DNA of 64,000 bases, taken from Pancytospora philotis. Lineage: Eukaryota; Microsporidia. The stretch covers positions 1-64,000 of the forward strand of contig JALRLY010000258.1 of assembly GCA_023647555.1 (NCBI GenBank), written 5' to 3'. The notes under the pieces are model-generated. The model worked only from the letters and a program-made list of their open reading frames with translations. It was not told the origin of the DNA and made no database searches. Positions 55,708 to 64,000 of this stretch are shown here, piece after piece (within the stretch, counting starts at the first letter, position 1; each line of letters opens with the position of its first letter). The translations under genes and the position numbers were made by a program.

Positions 55708-58700
55708 ATGAAAAGTTGGAAAACAGTATTCTCACCAGGCATCTTGCTCTTGTGGGCCGACTGGGCGGGCGCCGGAGACGTGCCGAGTAGTGCAGGAGGC
55801 GGAGATATACGACTGGGCTCCCGCTCTCCCGTGCCAGATCCGGATACCCGCAGATTCGCCACCCTGCCCGGAACCAAACCGAGGAAGAGGAAAATACAGA
55901 ACGATGCCAATGTGCTAGAAGCAGTAGCGCCAAGCAGCCAGAGAGCCCTGAATGAGTGTTTAGATACGTGCCCTGGTGCCGATGCACCTGATCCCTCACC
56001 GGTACTCTTCAAAATACTGCAGCCGCAGCAGCGAGACAAAAAAATTGGTCGCCAAAAGTTTTCAGGTTCCAAGCAGCAGTACGAGCCTGCGCAGGCAAGA
56101 ACTCCCATGCATGAGCCCAAGTATACGCTTTTAATAAGAAAAACTAAGTCCTCGGCCGGCGAGAAGAGCGTAGCATCAGTGTCCGTCTCAGCTGAGAATG
56201 CCGGCAGAGGGCGCGAGTTTTCACTGAAGCAAGTGCGGAAAGAGCGGACATTGGCCTCTACCAAGATGATCCCCGTGGGCAGGGAGATGAATGAGGCTCA
56301 GATGATGGAGCTGTTGGCCCGCTTGGATCCAGAATTCTGCGAATGCTATTTTAAGATTTGCACGAAGGTCGCCGCACGATCCGGCGAATGTGCCCCCGCC
56401 GCGGCAGCCCCAAATTCTCAGATGTGCTTTGCCTTTGATGCTCTACCGGATGAGACCTGTCAGCAAAAGCATGCACGGCAGGCTTCCCTGTCGAGCGGGT
56501 ACAGCTCTGCGTCCAGCGGCTCTGGTGAAGAGCCAGGGGCTGCTGAGCGTGTTCCTTCTGGAGGTACTAGCGACTGCCCAGTCCTTCGAGAGATTGCGAA
56601 TCAGGCCGTTTCCGCTCGTCGGCAAGGGGATGCTGCCGCAGTTTCGCTAGCTGACAGTAGCAAGCCCCAGAGCCCTCTTCTTAAGCGCAGGAATGCAATG
56701 CGCCGCAAAGCTGTTGTGTTTGATGATTGCAGCTCTAGTTCACACGCGCTCCCCGCCGACTGCTCCAGCATCGGATGCCGCCACAGTAGTGGCGCATCTA
56801 GTAATAGAAGCAGCCATGCTGCGCCTTCCACTGCATCGAAGACCAAAAAGCCAGGCTTCTTGTCGGGAATCATAAAACGGTTCAGCGCGCCAACCATTTC
56901 CACGGCAAAGACGCACGAAAAAGGCGAGCCTGTGCGCTTCAGACAGCACCAGACACTGTCGCTGGCCAGCAGAGACAAGAAAGGCTATCTCAAAGAGGTA
57001 CAAGACGAGTGCGCAGAGCCTAAGTCTGCTGAAAGCCTTTCGCTGGCCAGCGAGGACAGCTGTTTCTCGTGCTGTACTAAAATAAGGGATCGCAGCTTTG
57101 GCCGGCGCAGATGGTCGCGCGAGAGCATTGCCGAGCCGCATGTCGGCAGAGCGCTGGCCGCTACGATCCGTGACCACAGCAAAATCAGCAGGGTAAACCG
57201 CTGTGTACAGTGCAAGAAGAGCATGTGGGATGCGCTCAGAGACTGCTTCGCGGTCTTTACAAAGCAGACACTGGAGAGGCACGACGAAGCCATGGAGCTG
57301 ACGCTTCTGCAGATCATGAAGAGCATGTCCGCGGCCGTGTTTGACGAGCTGGTGAAGGTCTGTGACTTCAACGCAACCGACCTGGTCGTGTTTGAGAGCT
57401 TTCTATCCGCAAATTGGATCACAACATTCAGCAAGCAGATTATCGCTCTCGTGGAGGAAATGCGGCTTAAGGGCAACAATGGTAGAATGAATCTGAGCAG
57501 ACTCTTTGAGGAGGTCTCCGCGCAGAAAAACTGCTCTGACACGCTTTTGCGGTACTTTGCCGCCGATTTTAGTCCGTCTTTCGCTGCTAAAACCGGTGAA
57601 ATCGAGTGCTACCGCTTCGCCAAGCACATTCTGCCCAAACGCTCGCAGCGCCAGCAGGTAGTCCCTCTCGTTGAAAAGGTGCTGAGCGCTTTGCTCAAGT
57701 CGTCCATGGCGGGCGACGTTCGCTTCAACCAGAAAAAGTGGGTCCTCCTTTTCGCCAGGCACGGCATGGGCCATGCCCTGCAGTCCATTCTTCTGAAGGG
57801 GCAGGAGAAGGTTGCCTTCGGGGCCTCGGGGCTCGAGGGCCTGGTTAAGAGAGCGCTCGGCGAAACTCGTGAATTCGGCATCTTCATGGAGTGCCTTTTC
57901 TCCTCCATAAGGATATCCGCGGAAGACGCCTGCTGCGCCCACCGGCTGTACTGCCTCATCAACGCCTTCAAAATGGTCGTTCCCGGGCTGCTGTCGCCAG
58001 CCAAGTGTGTGTACCACAAGTCGGTCAACGAGGCGATCAGGGCCATCGGCATAGATGCTCTGGGGCCGGCGGAGATGACCAAGATCGCGCAAGTGTACGC
58101 CCAGTCGCCGCTCGAAGACAAAACTGTGCTGTTCAGGGCGTTCGGAAGGCAAGGCTTCCGCGGGGACAAGCATCGCTGGAGGGAGCTGGAGAGCGCTGTA
58201 GTCGGCACCAAAAACATCGAGTTCATTCTCAGCTACACCAGGGTGTGCCTTCCGCTCAGTGCCGGCGGCCTAGAGTCGGTAGCCTCTCTGGTGCTGTCTG
58301 GGGGCTCGGTCGCGGACGTCAGGCGCCTGACGCGCGACCTCATCGACCTCAATCTGCTAGGCAAGGACAACATCGTGGAATACTTCGAGAAGGTGCTGCT
58401 CGGCCATCCGCCCGAGCTTGCGCCCGAGCTGCTCGCGTACTGCCCGCCTGCGACCCTCATGAAGTGCGCGGGCGCCAACTCGGCCATCGGCGGGCTCTTT
58501 ACCCTGCTGCTTTCGCACGGACAGGCTGAGACGGCGGGGCATCTGGTCAACTACATTGATGATTTTTCCGTCCTCGACGGCCTGAGCAGACCAGCGCTGA
58601 AAAGGATAATGAGCGGGCACACGAAGCTGGAGCGTAACATCAACATGGTTCCGTGCGCCAACAGCAGAAGATGCCACGAGTACGCCTACAAGCTCTACTA

Positions 58701-58983
58701 TCGCTACGCCGGCGTCTTCGTCGAACTGCTCATTAGCGAAGGCGCCGCGGAGGACACGATTGCCAAAATTGTATGCGATGTGATAGAGCTCGAGCCGGAG
58801 GATTGTTGCGACAGCACCGCCATAATCAAGGATGTTGCAGGGTCCGTCGTTATGCATTGCAGTGACGCTGCTCTGTGCTGCAGGATCCTCGCAAAAAGAC
58901 CGGAAAAGCAAGTAAACGGGGCGGTTTGGGACAGATACGCCGTTTTTGAGATGGAAGTCGATAGCGCGCATGTCCATGTCTGA
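55708..58983 (+). CDS. Very large secreted protein with basic NLS-like cluster
   Basis: A 1091-aa product. The signal peptide is MKSWKTVFSPGILLLWADWAGA. The N-terminal half (to about 470) is disordered and rich in Ser, Ala, Lys and Arg, with a classical basic cluster KPRKRK (57-62) and a second basic patch KTKKPGFLSGIIKRF near 385-399. The C-terminal half is a large helical domain without recognised motif, containing pairs of cysteines (CVQCKKSMW; CFSCC). Codon GC rises along the gene. ATATATAAAC lies about 40 bp upstream of the ATG. Export with possible host-nuclear targeting is inferred only from signal peptide plus basic clusters. Confidence 0.78.
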   Translation: MKSWKTVFSPGILLLWADWAGAGDVPSSAGGGDIRLGSRSPVPDPDTRRFATLPGTKPRKRKIQNDANVLEAVAPSSQRALNECLDTCPGADAPDPSPVLFKILQPQQRDKKIGRQKFSGSKQQYEPAQARTPMHEPKYTLLIRKTKSSAGEKSVASVSVSAENAGRGREFSLKQVRKERTLASTKMIPVGREMNEAQMMELLARLDPEFCECYFKICTKVAARSGECAPAAAAPNSQMCFAFDALPDETCQQKHARQASLSSGYSSASSGSGEEPGAAERVPSGGTSDCPVLREIANQAVSARRQGDAAAVSLADSSKPQSPLLKRRNAMRRKAVVFDDCSSSSHALPADCSSIGCRHSSGASSNRSSHAAPSTASKTKKPGFLSGIIKRFSAPTISTAKTHEKGEPVRFRQHQTLSLASRDKKGYLKEVQDECAEPKSAESLSLASEDSCFSCCTKIRDRSFGRRRWSRESIAEPHVGRALAATIRDHSKISRVNRCVQCKKSMWDALRDCFAVFTKQTLERHDEAMELTLLQIMKSMSAAVFDELVKVCDFNATDLVVFESFLSANWITTFSKQIIALVEEMRLKGNNGRMNLSRLFEEVSAQKNCSDTLLRYFAADFSPSFAAKTGEIECYRFAKHILPKRSQRQQVVPLVEKVLSALLKSSMAGDVRFNQKKWVLLFARHGMGHALQSILLKGQEKVAFGASGLEGLVKRALGETREFGIFMECLFSSIRISAEDACCAHRLYCLINAFKMVVPGLLSPAKCVYHKSVNEAIRAIGIDALGPAEMTKIAQVYAQSPLEDKTVLFRAFGRQGFRGDKHRWRELESAVVGTKNIEFILSYTRVCLPLSAGGLESVASLVLSGGSVADVRRLTRDLIDLNLLGKDNIVEYFEKVLLGHPPELAPELLAYCPPATLMKCAGANSAIGGLFTLLLSHGQAETAGHLVNYIDDFSVLDGLSRPALKRIMSGHTKLERNINMVPCANSRRCHEYAYKLYYRYAGVFVELLISEGAAEDTIAKIVCDVIELEPEDCCDSTAIIKDVAGSVVMHCSDAALCCRILAKRPEKQVNGAVWDRYAVFEMEVDSAHVHV

Positions 58984-59139
58984 AAGCAGCGCACACGAAC
59001 ACAGCAACCACCAATAAATTTTAATCAAAAATAGTTTTACGGCAGTTCTCCACCAGACAATGCTGAAATATCGGTGATAGCTTATGCCGCACTACCCAAC
59101 AGAGCACACATACAGTTCGTTTAACCCATTTAATACTGT

Positions 59140-59454
59140 TTATTCAGACTTTCTCAGGAGCTTCTCCTCCTCGGTCAGGAACGCGGTGATGACCTTGTTC
59201 GCGACGCACTTGCCGCAGTGGGTGGAGCCGTACGGGCGCGCGACGCGCCTCTGGGAGAGGGTGAGCCGGGAGAAGGCGGCGGGCCTGAGGGCCGCGATGC
59301 TGGGCAGGAGCCTGTTGCAGCCGTGGCATCTGTGCTTCTTGGCCTTCTTGGCAACACGCAAGTCCTTGATCTTGCCGGACTCGGTGACGACTCTGACGCG
59401 CTGGTTGCCGGCGTTCTTGTAGGTGGCACCGTGGTGGATCACAACTGGCTGCAT
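59140..59454 (-). CDS. RPL34: 60S ribosomal protein eL34
   Basis: A 104-aa protein of the large ribosomal subunit. It shows the eL34 zinc-ribbon cysteines in two pairs (CHGC about 43-46 and CGKC about 80-83), the basic central helix, and the conserved RVARPYGSTHCGKCV segment. It is slightly shorter than animal eL34. The ATG at 59454 follows two AAATTT runs and GACCCAC, the microsporidian start signal. The stop lies in CTGAATAAAC. No intron interrupts it. Confidence 0.95.
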   Translation of the reverse strand: MQPVVIHHGATYKNAGNQRVRVVTESGKIKDLRVAKKAKKHRCHGCNRLLPSIAALRPAAFSRLTLSQRRVARPYGSTHCGKCVANKVITAFLTEEEKLLRKSE

Positions 59455-59621
59455 GTGGGTCGGCACAGCCTACAAATTTTTCAGCCAAAAATTTTCGCGG
59501 TGGAGCGCAGAACGTTGCACGGCTAGTAAATGTAACAGTGCGATGCCATGGGTGGCGGATGCGCTGTCTATAAACTGCAAACAGATGCTGTCTAGCTACC
59601 TGCGTTTTTCAAACGACTTCA

Positions 59622-60011
59622 TTAGACCCTCATGCTCCCGACCTTGAGCAGATCTACGGATGCGCTGCTCACCTTTACCGACTTCATTTTTGCTTCTACG
59701 ATGCTGCACAACTCCGTGTTCTCGATGACGCAGACCATCCGCGCGTGCTTCACGGTCTGCTGGATGCTGAGCAGCTCCGCGGCAGGCAGCTTGACCAGCG
59801 CGATCTTGAAGTAGAGGCAGAACAGAATGAGGCTGGGCACCTCGACCGCCTGCGCATCGAAGATGAACACGTATCTGACTTTCTGCTCGCACTTCATCAG
59901 CTGGTTGTACGTGACCAGCGCCCGGTGCCTGGGGATGAGGCTGGCGAGGCCCAGGTGCTCGCTGGCCTCGTCCAGCCGGAACAGCTCGCTCGTGAAAACT
60001 TTGTTCCCCAT
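59622..60011 (-). CDS. Putative RNase P/MRP protein, Pop3/Rpp38-like (L7Ae fold)
   Basis: A 129-aa product. The central VRYVFIFDAQAVEVPSLILFCLYFKIALVKLPAAELLSI looks like the strand-helix-strand core of an L7Ae-type RNA-binding domain, as found in Pop3/Rpp38 of RNase P and MRP. The closing ARMVCVIE is the strand expected next. Assignment is by pattern only. No signal peptide or membrane segment is present. The ATG at 60011 follows AATTTGCGCC. The frame is open far upstream (to 60713) on the strand opposite the Nsr1-like gene, which I treat as chance. Confidence 0.5.
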   Translation of the reverse strand: MGNKVFTSELFRLDEASEHLGLASLIPRHRALVTYNQLMKCEQKVRYVFIFDAQAVEVPSLILFCLYFKIALVKLPAAELLSIQQTVKHARMVCVIENTELCSIVEAKMKSVKVSSASVDLLKVGSMRV

Positions 60012-60348
60012 CGACGGTGGCGCGCCGGCGCAAATTACTGCTTCGGGCCGCCCAGGCGCGGCGGCCGGGAGCGTTAGATTCCGGCGCCGAGCAAATATGC
60101 TTGCCGCGTAAAACAGCGAGAGCAAGCAGGGCGCACGAGGCGGAATGCGGCCAATATGAAAGCACAGTTTATTTTTTGTCAGAGCCACGTAAGTCTGCTG
60201 CCATAGGCTCAGTAGAGTTTCAGTTTTCATTGAAAGGCCGCCGCGGCTTTGTTTTATGGCAGCCAAGCATATGCCGCAGCTCTCAGTGCCCGGGCTGCAG
60301 CTGCTTGGCCCTCGACCGTTTCGGTTACACGCGCAGTTGCTTTCCAGT
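60012..60348. other. Divergent interval
   Basis: Lies between the Pop3-like gene and the Nsr1-like gene. No gene is supported. Confidence 0.45.
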
Positions 60349-60387
60349 AAAATTTTCAAATATTTATAAAAATTTGCGGCAGCCCCA
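60349..60387 (+). promoter_or_regulatory. Doubled AAATTT signal with CCCC before Nsr1-like gene
   Basis: AAAATTTTC is followed by ATATTTATAAAAATTTGCGGCAGCCCC, with the CCCC two bases before the ATG at 60388. A third example of repeated AAATTT before a gene expected to be strongly expressed. Confidence 0.7.
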
Positions 60388-61419
60388 ATGGCCAGAAAGC
60401 CAGTTGCCAGCACGAACAAGAAAGTCGCCAAGAAGGACGAGAGCGAGTCCGAGACCGAGTCCTCCGCCAGCGCGGTTGCGAGCGAGTCGTCCGTAGCCGA
60501 GTCTTCCTCGACCATCGCGAACAGCGAGGCGGTCGAGGCCGCCGGCGGCATGATCGAGGAGGTCGACGTCAGCAGCACCGAGAGCGAGGAGGGCAGCGCC
60601 GCGGAGAAGGCCGTGGGCGACGCCGAGTCCAGCAGCGTCTCCGAGGAGACCCAGAGCGGCAGCGCGGACGAGGCCGGGCTCGACGAGGAGACGATGCGCA
60701 CAATTTTCATCAAGGAGCTCGACTACGACACCACCGAGAGCGAGATCAGACAGGAGATGGAGAAGATCGGGCCCATCGGCCGCGTGCACGTGCCCATGAC
60801 GCACGACACGCGCAGAAACAAGGGCTTTGCCTACGTCGAGTTCCTGAAGCTGGCCGACGCCAAGAAGGCGCTCAAGCTGAACGGCACCACGCTGCTCGGC
60901 CGCACGGTGGTCGTCGACCAGGCGAGGCCGAAGACCAACTTCTGCCTCTACACCGTGTTCTGCAAGAACCTCAGCTTCGACACCACGAAGCCCGAGCTGC
61001 TCGAGCACTTCAACAAGTTCGGCGGCAAGGTGCACAACCTGTCGCTGCCACTCGACACCGAGAACGAGGGCCGCAACCGCGGCTTCTGCTTCGTCGAGTA
61101 CACGAACGAGGAGCTCGCGAACAAGGTCGCCAACGAGAAGCACATCATAAACAACAGGAAGCTGTACTGCAATATGGGCAACAAGAACGAGGACCGCAAC
61201 AACCAGCGCAGGAACGACCGTCTCTACGGCCGCAGGGACGGCGGCGATGACCGCCGCGGCGGAAACGACTACAGACGCGGCGGCGACGATCGCAGGGGCG
61301 GTAACGACTACAGACGCGGCGGCGACGACAACCGCAGGGGCGGCGAGTTCCGCAGGTCCGACAACTACGGCGGCAGGTCCAACAACGGTAACAGAAAGGT
61401 CTTCAACGATGATGAATAA
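60388..61419 (+). CDS. NSR1: Nucleolin/Nsr1-like RNA-binding protein
   Basis: Nucleolar protein with two RRMs and a Gly/Arg-rich tail, 343 aa, as in yeast Nsr1 and nucleolin, which act in pre-rRNA processing. The N-terminus is an acidic Ser/Glu region (about 18-100). RRM1 has TIFIKEL and KGFAYVEF, RRM2 has TVFCKNL and RGFCFVEY. The C-terminus (about 275-335) is built of RRGGNDYRRGGDD-type repeats, an RGG-like tail. The start follows AAAAATTTGCGGCAGCCCCA. Strong codon GC bias leaves a 355-codon antisense frame open; it is a shadow. Confidence 0.88.
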   Translation: MARKPVASTNKKVAKKDESESETESSASAVASESSVAESSSTIANSEAVEAAGGMIEEVDVSSTESEEGSAAEKAVGDAESSSVSEETQSGSADEAGLDEETMRTIFIKELDYDTTESEIRQEMEKIGPIGRVHVPMTHDTRRNKGFAYVEFLKLADAKKALKLNGTTLLGRTVVVDQARPKTNFCLYTVFCKNLSFDTTKPELLEHFNKFGGKVHNLSLPLDTENEGRNRGFCFVEYTNEELANKVANEKHIINNRKLYCNMGNKNEDRNNQRRNDRLYGRRDGGDDRRGGNDYRRGGDDRRGGNDYRRGGDDNRRGGEFRRSDNYGGRSNNGNRKVFNDDE

Positions 61420-61683
61420 ATAATTTATCAATTTGTGTGTTTTCGGCTCTCAGTCTGCAGTCTCATTTGATGAGCCGTCCGCTGATTTGTGTATTTTCCG
61501 TGGCAGTCAAATGCACATTTTGTAAGCTTGGATCACACTTTGGTGCCTAAGCTATGCGTTTGGTGGCCTACTGCTGCGTATTATGCATTTATCCCCGCAC
61601 GTTGAATATATTGAGAAACGGACAGAAAAATTTTGCAGTGGACCAAAAATTAAAAACGGGAAAAAGCAATTTCTGTTGCCCAT

Positions 61684-63096
61684 ATGATGAATGTCAAACT
61701 AATCGCGCACGCGGCTTGTATGCTGATTCTGTGTAGATTTGTCTGCGCTACTAAGCGAAAACGCGTTGGAGCAGCGAAAGTATGCGCGGATGCAGATCCG
61801 GAGCCCGCTACGAATGACGAGGAAAGCACATGCAATATATCGCATCGAGTGACTATAGATCTCTTCAACCATCTGCATGAGAAATGCTTGGAGCGGGACG
61901 AAAAACGGACCGATGAACCCAAGCTCGCCGCTGCGGAAAACGGGCTGAAAGTTCGTTCCTTCCGACAGCAAAAGATGCATTTTGCTTCGATGCTTGTGCT
62001 CAGCAGCAAAGACCCCCTAGCGCAATTCGAGGATCTGCTGCCAGCGATGTCGTACGGCGTCATGGAGCATCTCTATGAAGAGCTTACCTCGACCACATAT
62101 ACCGCCAAACTTGTGCGGTTTATGCGCACGCAATACGTACTACCCAAAGCCACAATATGTACTATCCGTGCGAATGCAAGAAAATACAGCGGGAAGTTAG
62201 CGGAGCGCCTGCTCAGGGAGATAAGACCGCCTTTTGACACGAACGCGGCGGACACCCTGAGAAAGAAAGCTGCGGTGAACGGGCCGGTAGACGCTCTTAT
62301 GCTCGTGGACTGGCATGTGCGCCAGGAAGAGAGCTATCGCAAGCAGCTGGCGGAGGGCACGAAAACTGCCGTGAGCGGCCTAATGGAGACTCTTATGGCT
62401 ATGGAGAGCACTATCAACGAGAAAATAGTCACTTATCGTATGCACTTAGCCGGGATCCTGTGCTCCTTATTGACATGCGAGGATTTAATGGCGGGCAGCT
62501 TGGATGAGAGGATCGAGAACTATATCATCCCACTGATGCAGATGATATTTGGGCATTTTAAGGAAAAGAAAGAGAATATTACTATTAAGGATTGCAAAAC
62601 ATTGCTAGTTATATGCGCGAGCAATATTACAGATGATGCGGTTTTCAAGATGTTTAGCTGGCCTATGTTTAGACAGCATCCCACGCCGTGCGCCGCCGAG
62701 TTTGTGCGGCCGGTCCCGGCTATAAAGGAGTCTAATCCCTATTTCATGGTTCATTTTTTCTATCACTGCTTTGGAATCACTGCGCGGCGTAACGCCTTGC
62801 CCCATGATGCGCTGGATCTCCTCATTGGCTACCTCAGAAGAGACGTCGCGCGCCCCGATGGGCCGGCAAGACTTGAGCAGGTTCTTGAGGCCCGTGCGAC
62901 ATTTTCAAAGCTGCACTATGAAACACGCTTCGCGATAATCGAGCTGTATTATGAGAGCATTGCCGGGTCCAAAGAAAGAAATGACTTTCTGGTAGGCTAT
63001 TTCCGTTCACTTTCTTCTCAGGAGCGCACGCCAATACTGGAAGTGGCGCGCTTCAAGAATATATCACTAGAGAAGTACATAAGTGAAATAGTTTGA
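61684..63096 (+). CDS. Secreted protein, dispersed family member 2
   Basis: A 470-aa product with a signal peptide (MMNVKLIAHAACMLILCRFVCA). The mature helical body shares ordered motifs with the 47948-49297 protein: LLPAMSYGVMEHLYEEL, LDERIENYIIPLMQMIF, a DCKTLL helix, and then FKMFSWPMFRQ where the other has VEEFEWSGFQQ. I take the two as one lineage-specific family, about 12 kb apart and now highly diverged. The ATG follows TTGCCCAT with AAATTAAAAACGGG upstream. No catalytic motif is recognised. Confidence 0.78.
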   Translation: MMNVKLIAHAACMLILCRFVCATKRKRVGAAKVCADADPEPATNDEESTCNISHRVTIDLFNHLHEKCLERDEKRTDEPKLAAAENGLKVRSFRQQKMHFASMLVLSSKDPLAQFEDLLPAMSYGVMEHLYEELTSTTYTAKLVRFMRTQYVLPKATICTIRANARKYSGKLAERLLREIRPPFDTNAADTLRKKAAVNGPVDALMLVDWHVRQEESYRKQLAEGTKTAVSGLMETLMAMESTINEKIVTYRMHLAGILCSLLTCEDLMAGSLDERIENYIIPLMQMIFGHFKEKKENITIKDCKTLLVICASNITDDAVFKMFSWPMFRQHPTPCAAEFVRPVPAIKESNPYFMVHFFYHCFGITARRNALPHDALDLLIGYLRRDVARPDGPARLEQVLEARATFSKLHYETRFAIIELYYESIAGSKERNDFLVGYFRSLSSQERTPILEVARFKNISLEKYISEIV

Positions 63097-63415
63097 CTAT
63101 ACTGCAGATATTCTCATTCTCAAACAAAATGCTGGGAGGTGGCTCGCTGATATTATTGAATCAGTGGACCCATGGACGCTTATGAGAATCCTAGATGAGC
63201 GGCATTCTGTCGAATAAATGCTGGTTCACGACTTACAAACTTTTGGGGATATTTCAGCTTTTCTTCTCAGCCGCTATTTATTGTTATTGCATAGTCCGGG
63301 GCTAACTTGGCGTAGCTCGTTTAGTTTGTGTATATGCGCGGGCACTGCCCACGACTCTATGTCCGGACATCGCGGCCAGCAGCGCTTTTAATTTTTGGCG
63401 GGAGCGCACCCATCC
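63097..63415. other. Interval without a supported gene
   Basis: No coding frame supported. The right end carries TTTTAATTTTTGGCGGG and GCACCC before the next start. Confidence 0.5.
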
Positions 63416-63691
63416 ATGTTAGGCGACGCCAGCCAGCAAATTTTAGAGAAGTACAAGCGGGGCATCGACGACATCATAAGCCGGTACAAGAGCGTGGACG
63501 ACAGCATCGACAGCATCATCACGATCAACGAGAGCGGGATCCAGGAAACGGCATTTATTGAGCAGATCAGCTTTATCAAAAACCAAGTTCAGAAGCCCCC
63601 GCAGCCGGCGCAGGGCATTTCGCTGGATGACATACACCGGCGCCTCTTTGCCAGCTGCTGCTTCGATGATATCGTGCGCTTTCTGTCGTAG
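63416..63691 (+). CDS. Small coiled-coil protein, unknown
   Basis: A 91-aa product that is helical and charged (KYKRGIDDIISRYKSVDDSIDSI), ending in a short C-terminal segment SLDDIHRRLFASCCFDDIVRF. No signal peptide or membrane helix is present. The size and layout would suit a small subunit of Mediator, a tethering complex or a kinetochore complex, but no assignment is made. The ATG at 63416 follows GCACCCATCC with AATTTTTGGCGGG upstream, a housekeeping-type start. Confidence 0.65.
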   Translation: MLGDASQQILEKYKRGIDDIISRYKSVDDSIDSIITINESGIQETAFIEQISFIKNQVQKPPQPAQGISLDDIHRRLFASCCFDDIVRFLS

Positions 63692-64000
63692 CAGGCCGGT
63701 GCTGCTCTGTCCATAGTATACCAGGTCGTCACGGCGCCGAGCTGGATGATGCGAGAAAATTCCCATGCACAAGCCGGGCATTACACCGCCGGTGCTTCAA
63801 AGCGCCCCACCTGAATTAAAACCTTTATGTCATCTTTATTCGCAGTTTTAATAGAGCGCCATCATGCGGCCTCGTCTTTCACTGATCGAGCGCTCCAGAT
63901 TTTCATAAGCTAGGATGAGTTTTCCAGGGGCAATGGCGGCGCTGCACACCAGCCACTATGCGTCGTGCATGCCACAGGATGGTGGATGGTAGCCACCTGT
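63692..64000. other. Window end without a supported gene
   Basis: A minus-strand AATAAAG-type signal (about 63835) could belong to a gene entering from the right, but all three minus-strand frames at the window edge close within about 95 bases. Confidence 0.45.

Noticed and set aside
60364..61431. 355-codon frame antisense to the Nsr1-like gene
   Set aside because: Val/Ala/Leu-rich shadow of acidic and RGG-type codons.

Overview
The window looks like nuclear chromosomal DNA of a microsporidian, an obligate intracellular, fungus-related parasite of animals. Genes are intron-free, closely packed on both strands and shortened relative to their families. Several stop codons overlap an AATAAA-type signal (TAAATAAA). 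Most conserved genes start a few bases after a paired AAATTT-like plus CCC/GGG signal, a known microsporidian hallmark. Myosin II, SRP54, DIS3, CCT8, TAF13, SF3a60, CBP20 and trehalose-6-phosphate synthase show it is eukaryotic. Base composition is fairly GC-rich for a microsporidian. The species cannot be named from this sequence.

Conserved genes in order: dolichol-phosphate mannosyltransferase (21-713), DNA topoisomerase III (2087-4351), RNA polymerase I subunit A49 (9590-10462), ribosomal protein eL29 (13856-14023), SF3a60/Prp9 (14837-16000), ribosomal protein eS27 (16344-16592), CCT theta (16848-18230), TAF13 (19296-19613), trehalose-6-phosphate synthase (19822-21225), SRP54 (27692-29050), myosin II (32501-37270), a UTP4-like WD40 protein (39338-41158), 6-phosphofructokinase (41338-43662), DIS3/Rrp44 (51397-53823), ribose-5-phosphate isomerase (54034-54618), CBP20 (54836-55285), eL34 (59140-59454), a possible Pop3/Rpp38-like protein (59622-60011) and a nucleolin/Nsr1-like protein (60388-61419). 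Ribosome production (A49, UTP4, DIS3, Pop3-like, Nsr1-like, three ribosomal proteins), glycolysis and pentose phosphate steps, and mRNA processing are well represented.

Between these lie blocks of lineage-specific genes, mostly with N-terminal signal peptides and no recognised domain. They include a tandem pair of about 390 aa (5281-6444, 7408-8598) separated by a 17-bp repeat array; a duplicated small secreted charged protein (11140-11511, 11854-12249) followed by a third secreted protein; a 1066-aa secreted protein; two secreted proteins carrying basic nuclear-localisation-like clusters (26549-27370, 55708-58983); two dispersed members of one secreted family (47948-49297, 61684-63096); and a gene of that size class split by an in-frame TAG (49671-51029). 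An apparently intact Tc1/mariner element with 144-bp inverted terminal repeats and a TA duplication sits at 21387-22830.

The most striking gene is 44051-45796. It is predicted to be secreted and carries a cluster of tyrosine motifs matching animal SH2-domain ligands (YxxM and YxN types), partly in a repeated module. It is a candidate phosphotyrosine-mimic effector acting in an animal host cell.

Starts were set at ATG codons, usually those next to the AAATTT/CCC signal or opening a signal peptide. Longer non-ATG extensions were discarded.
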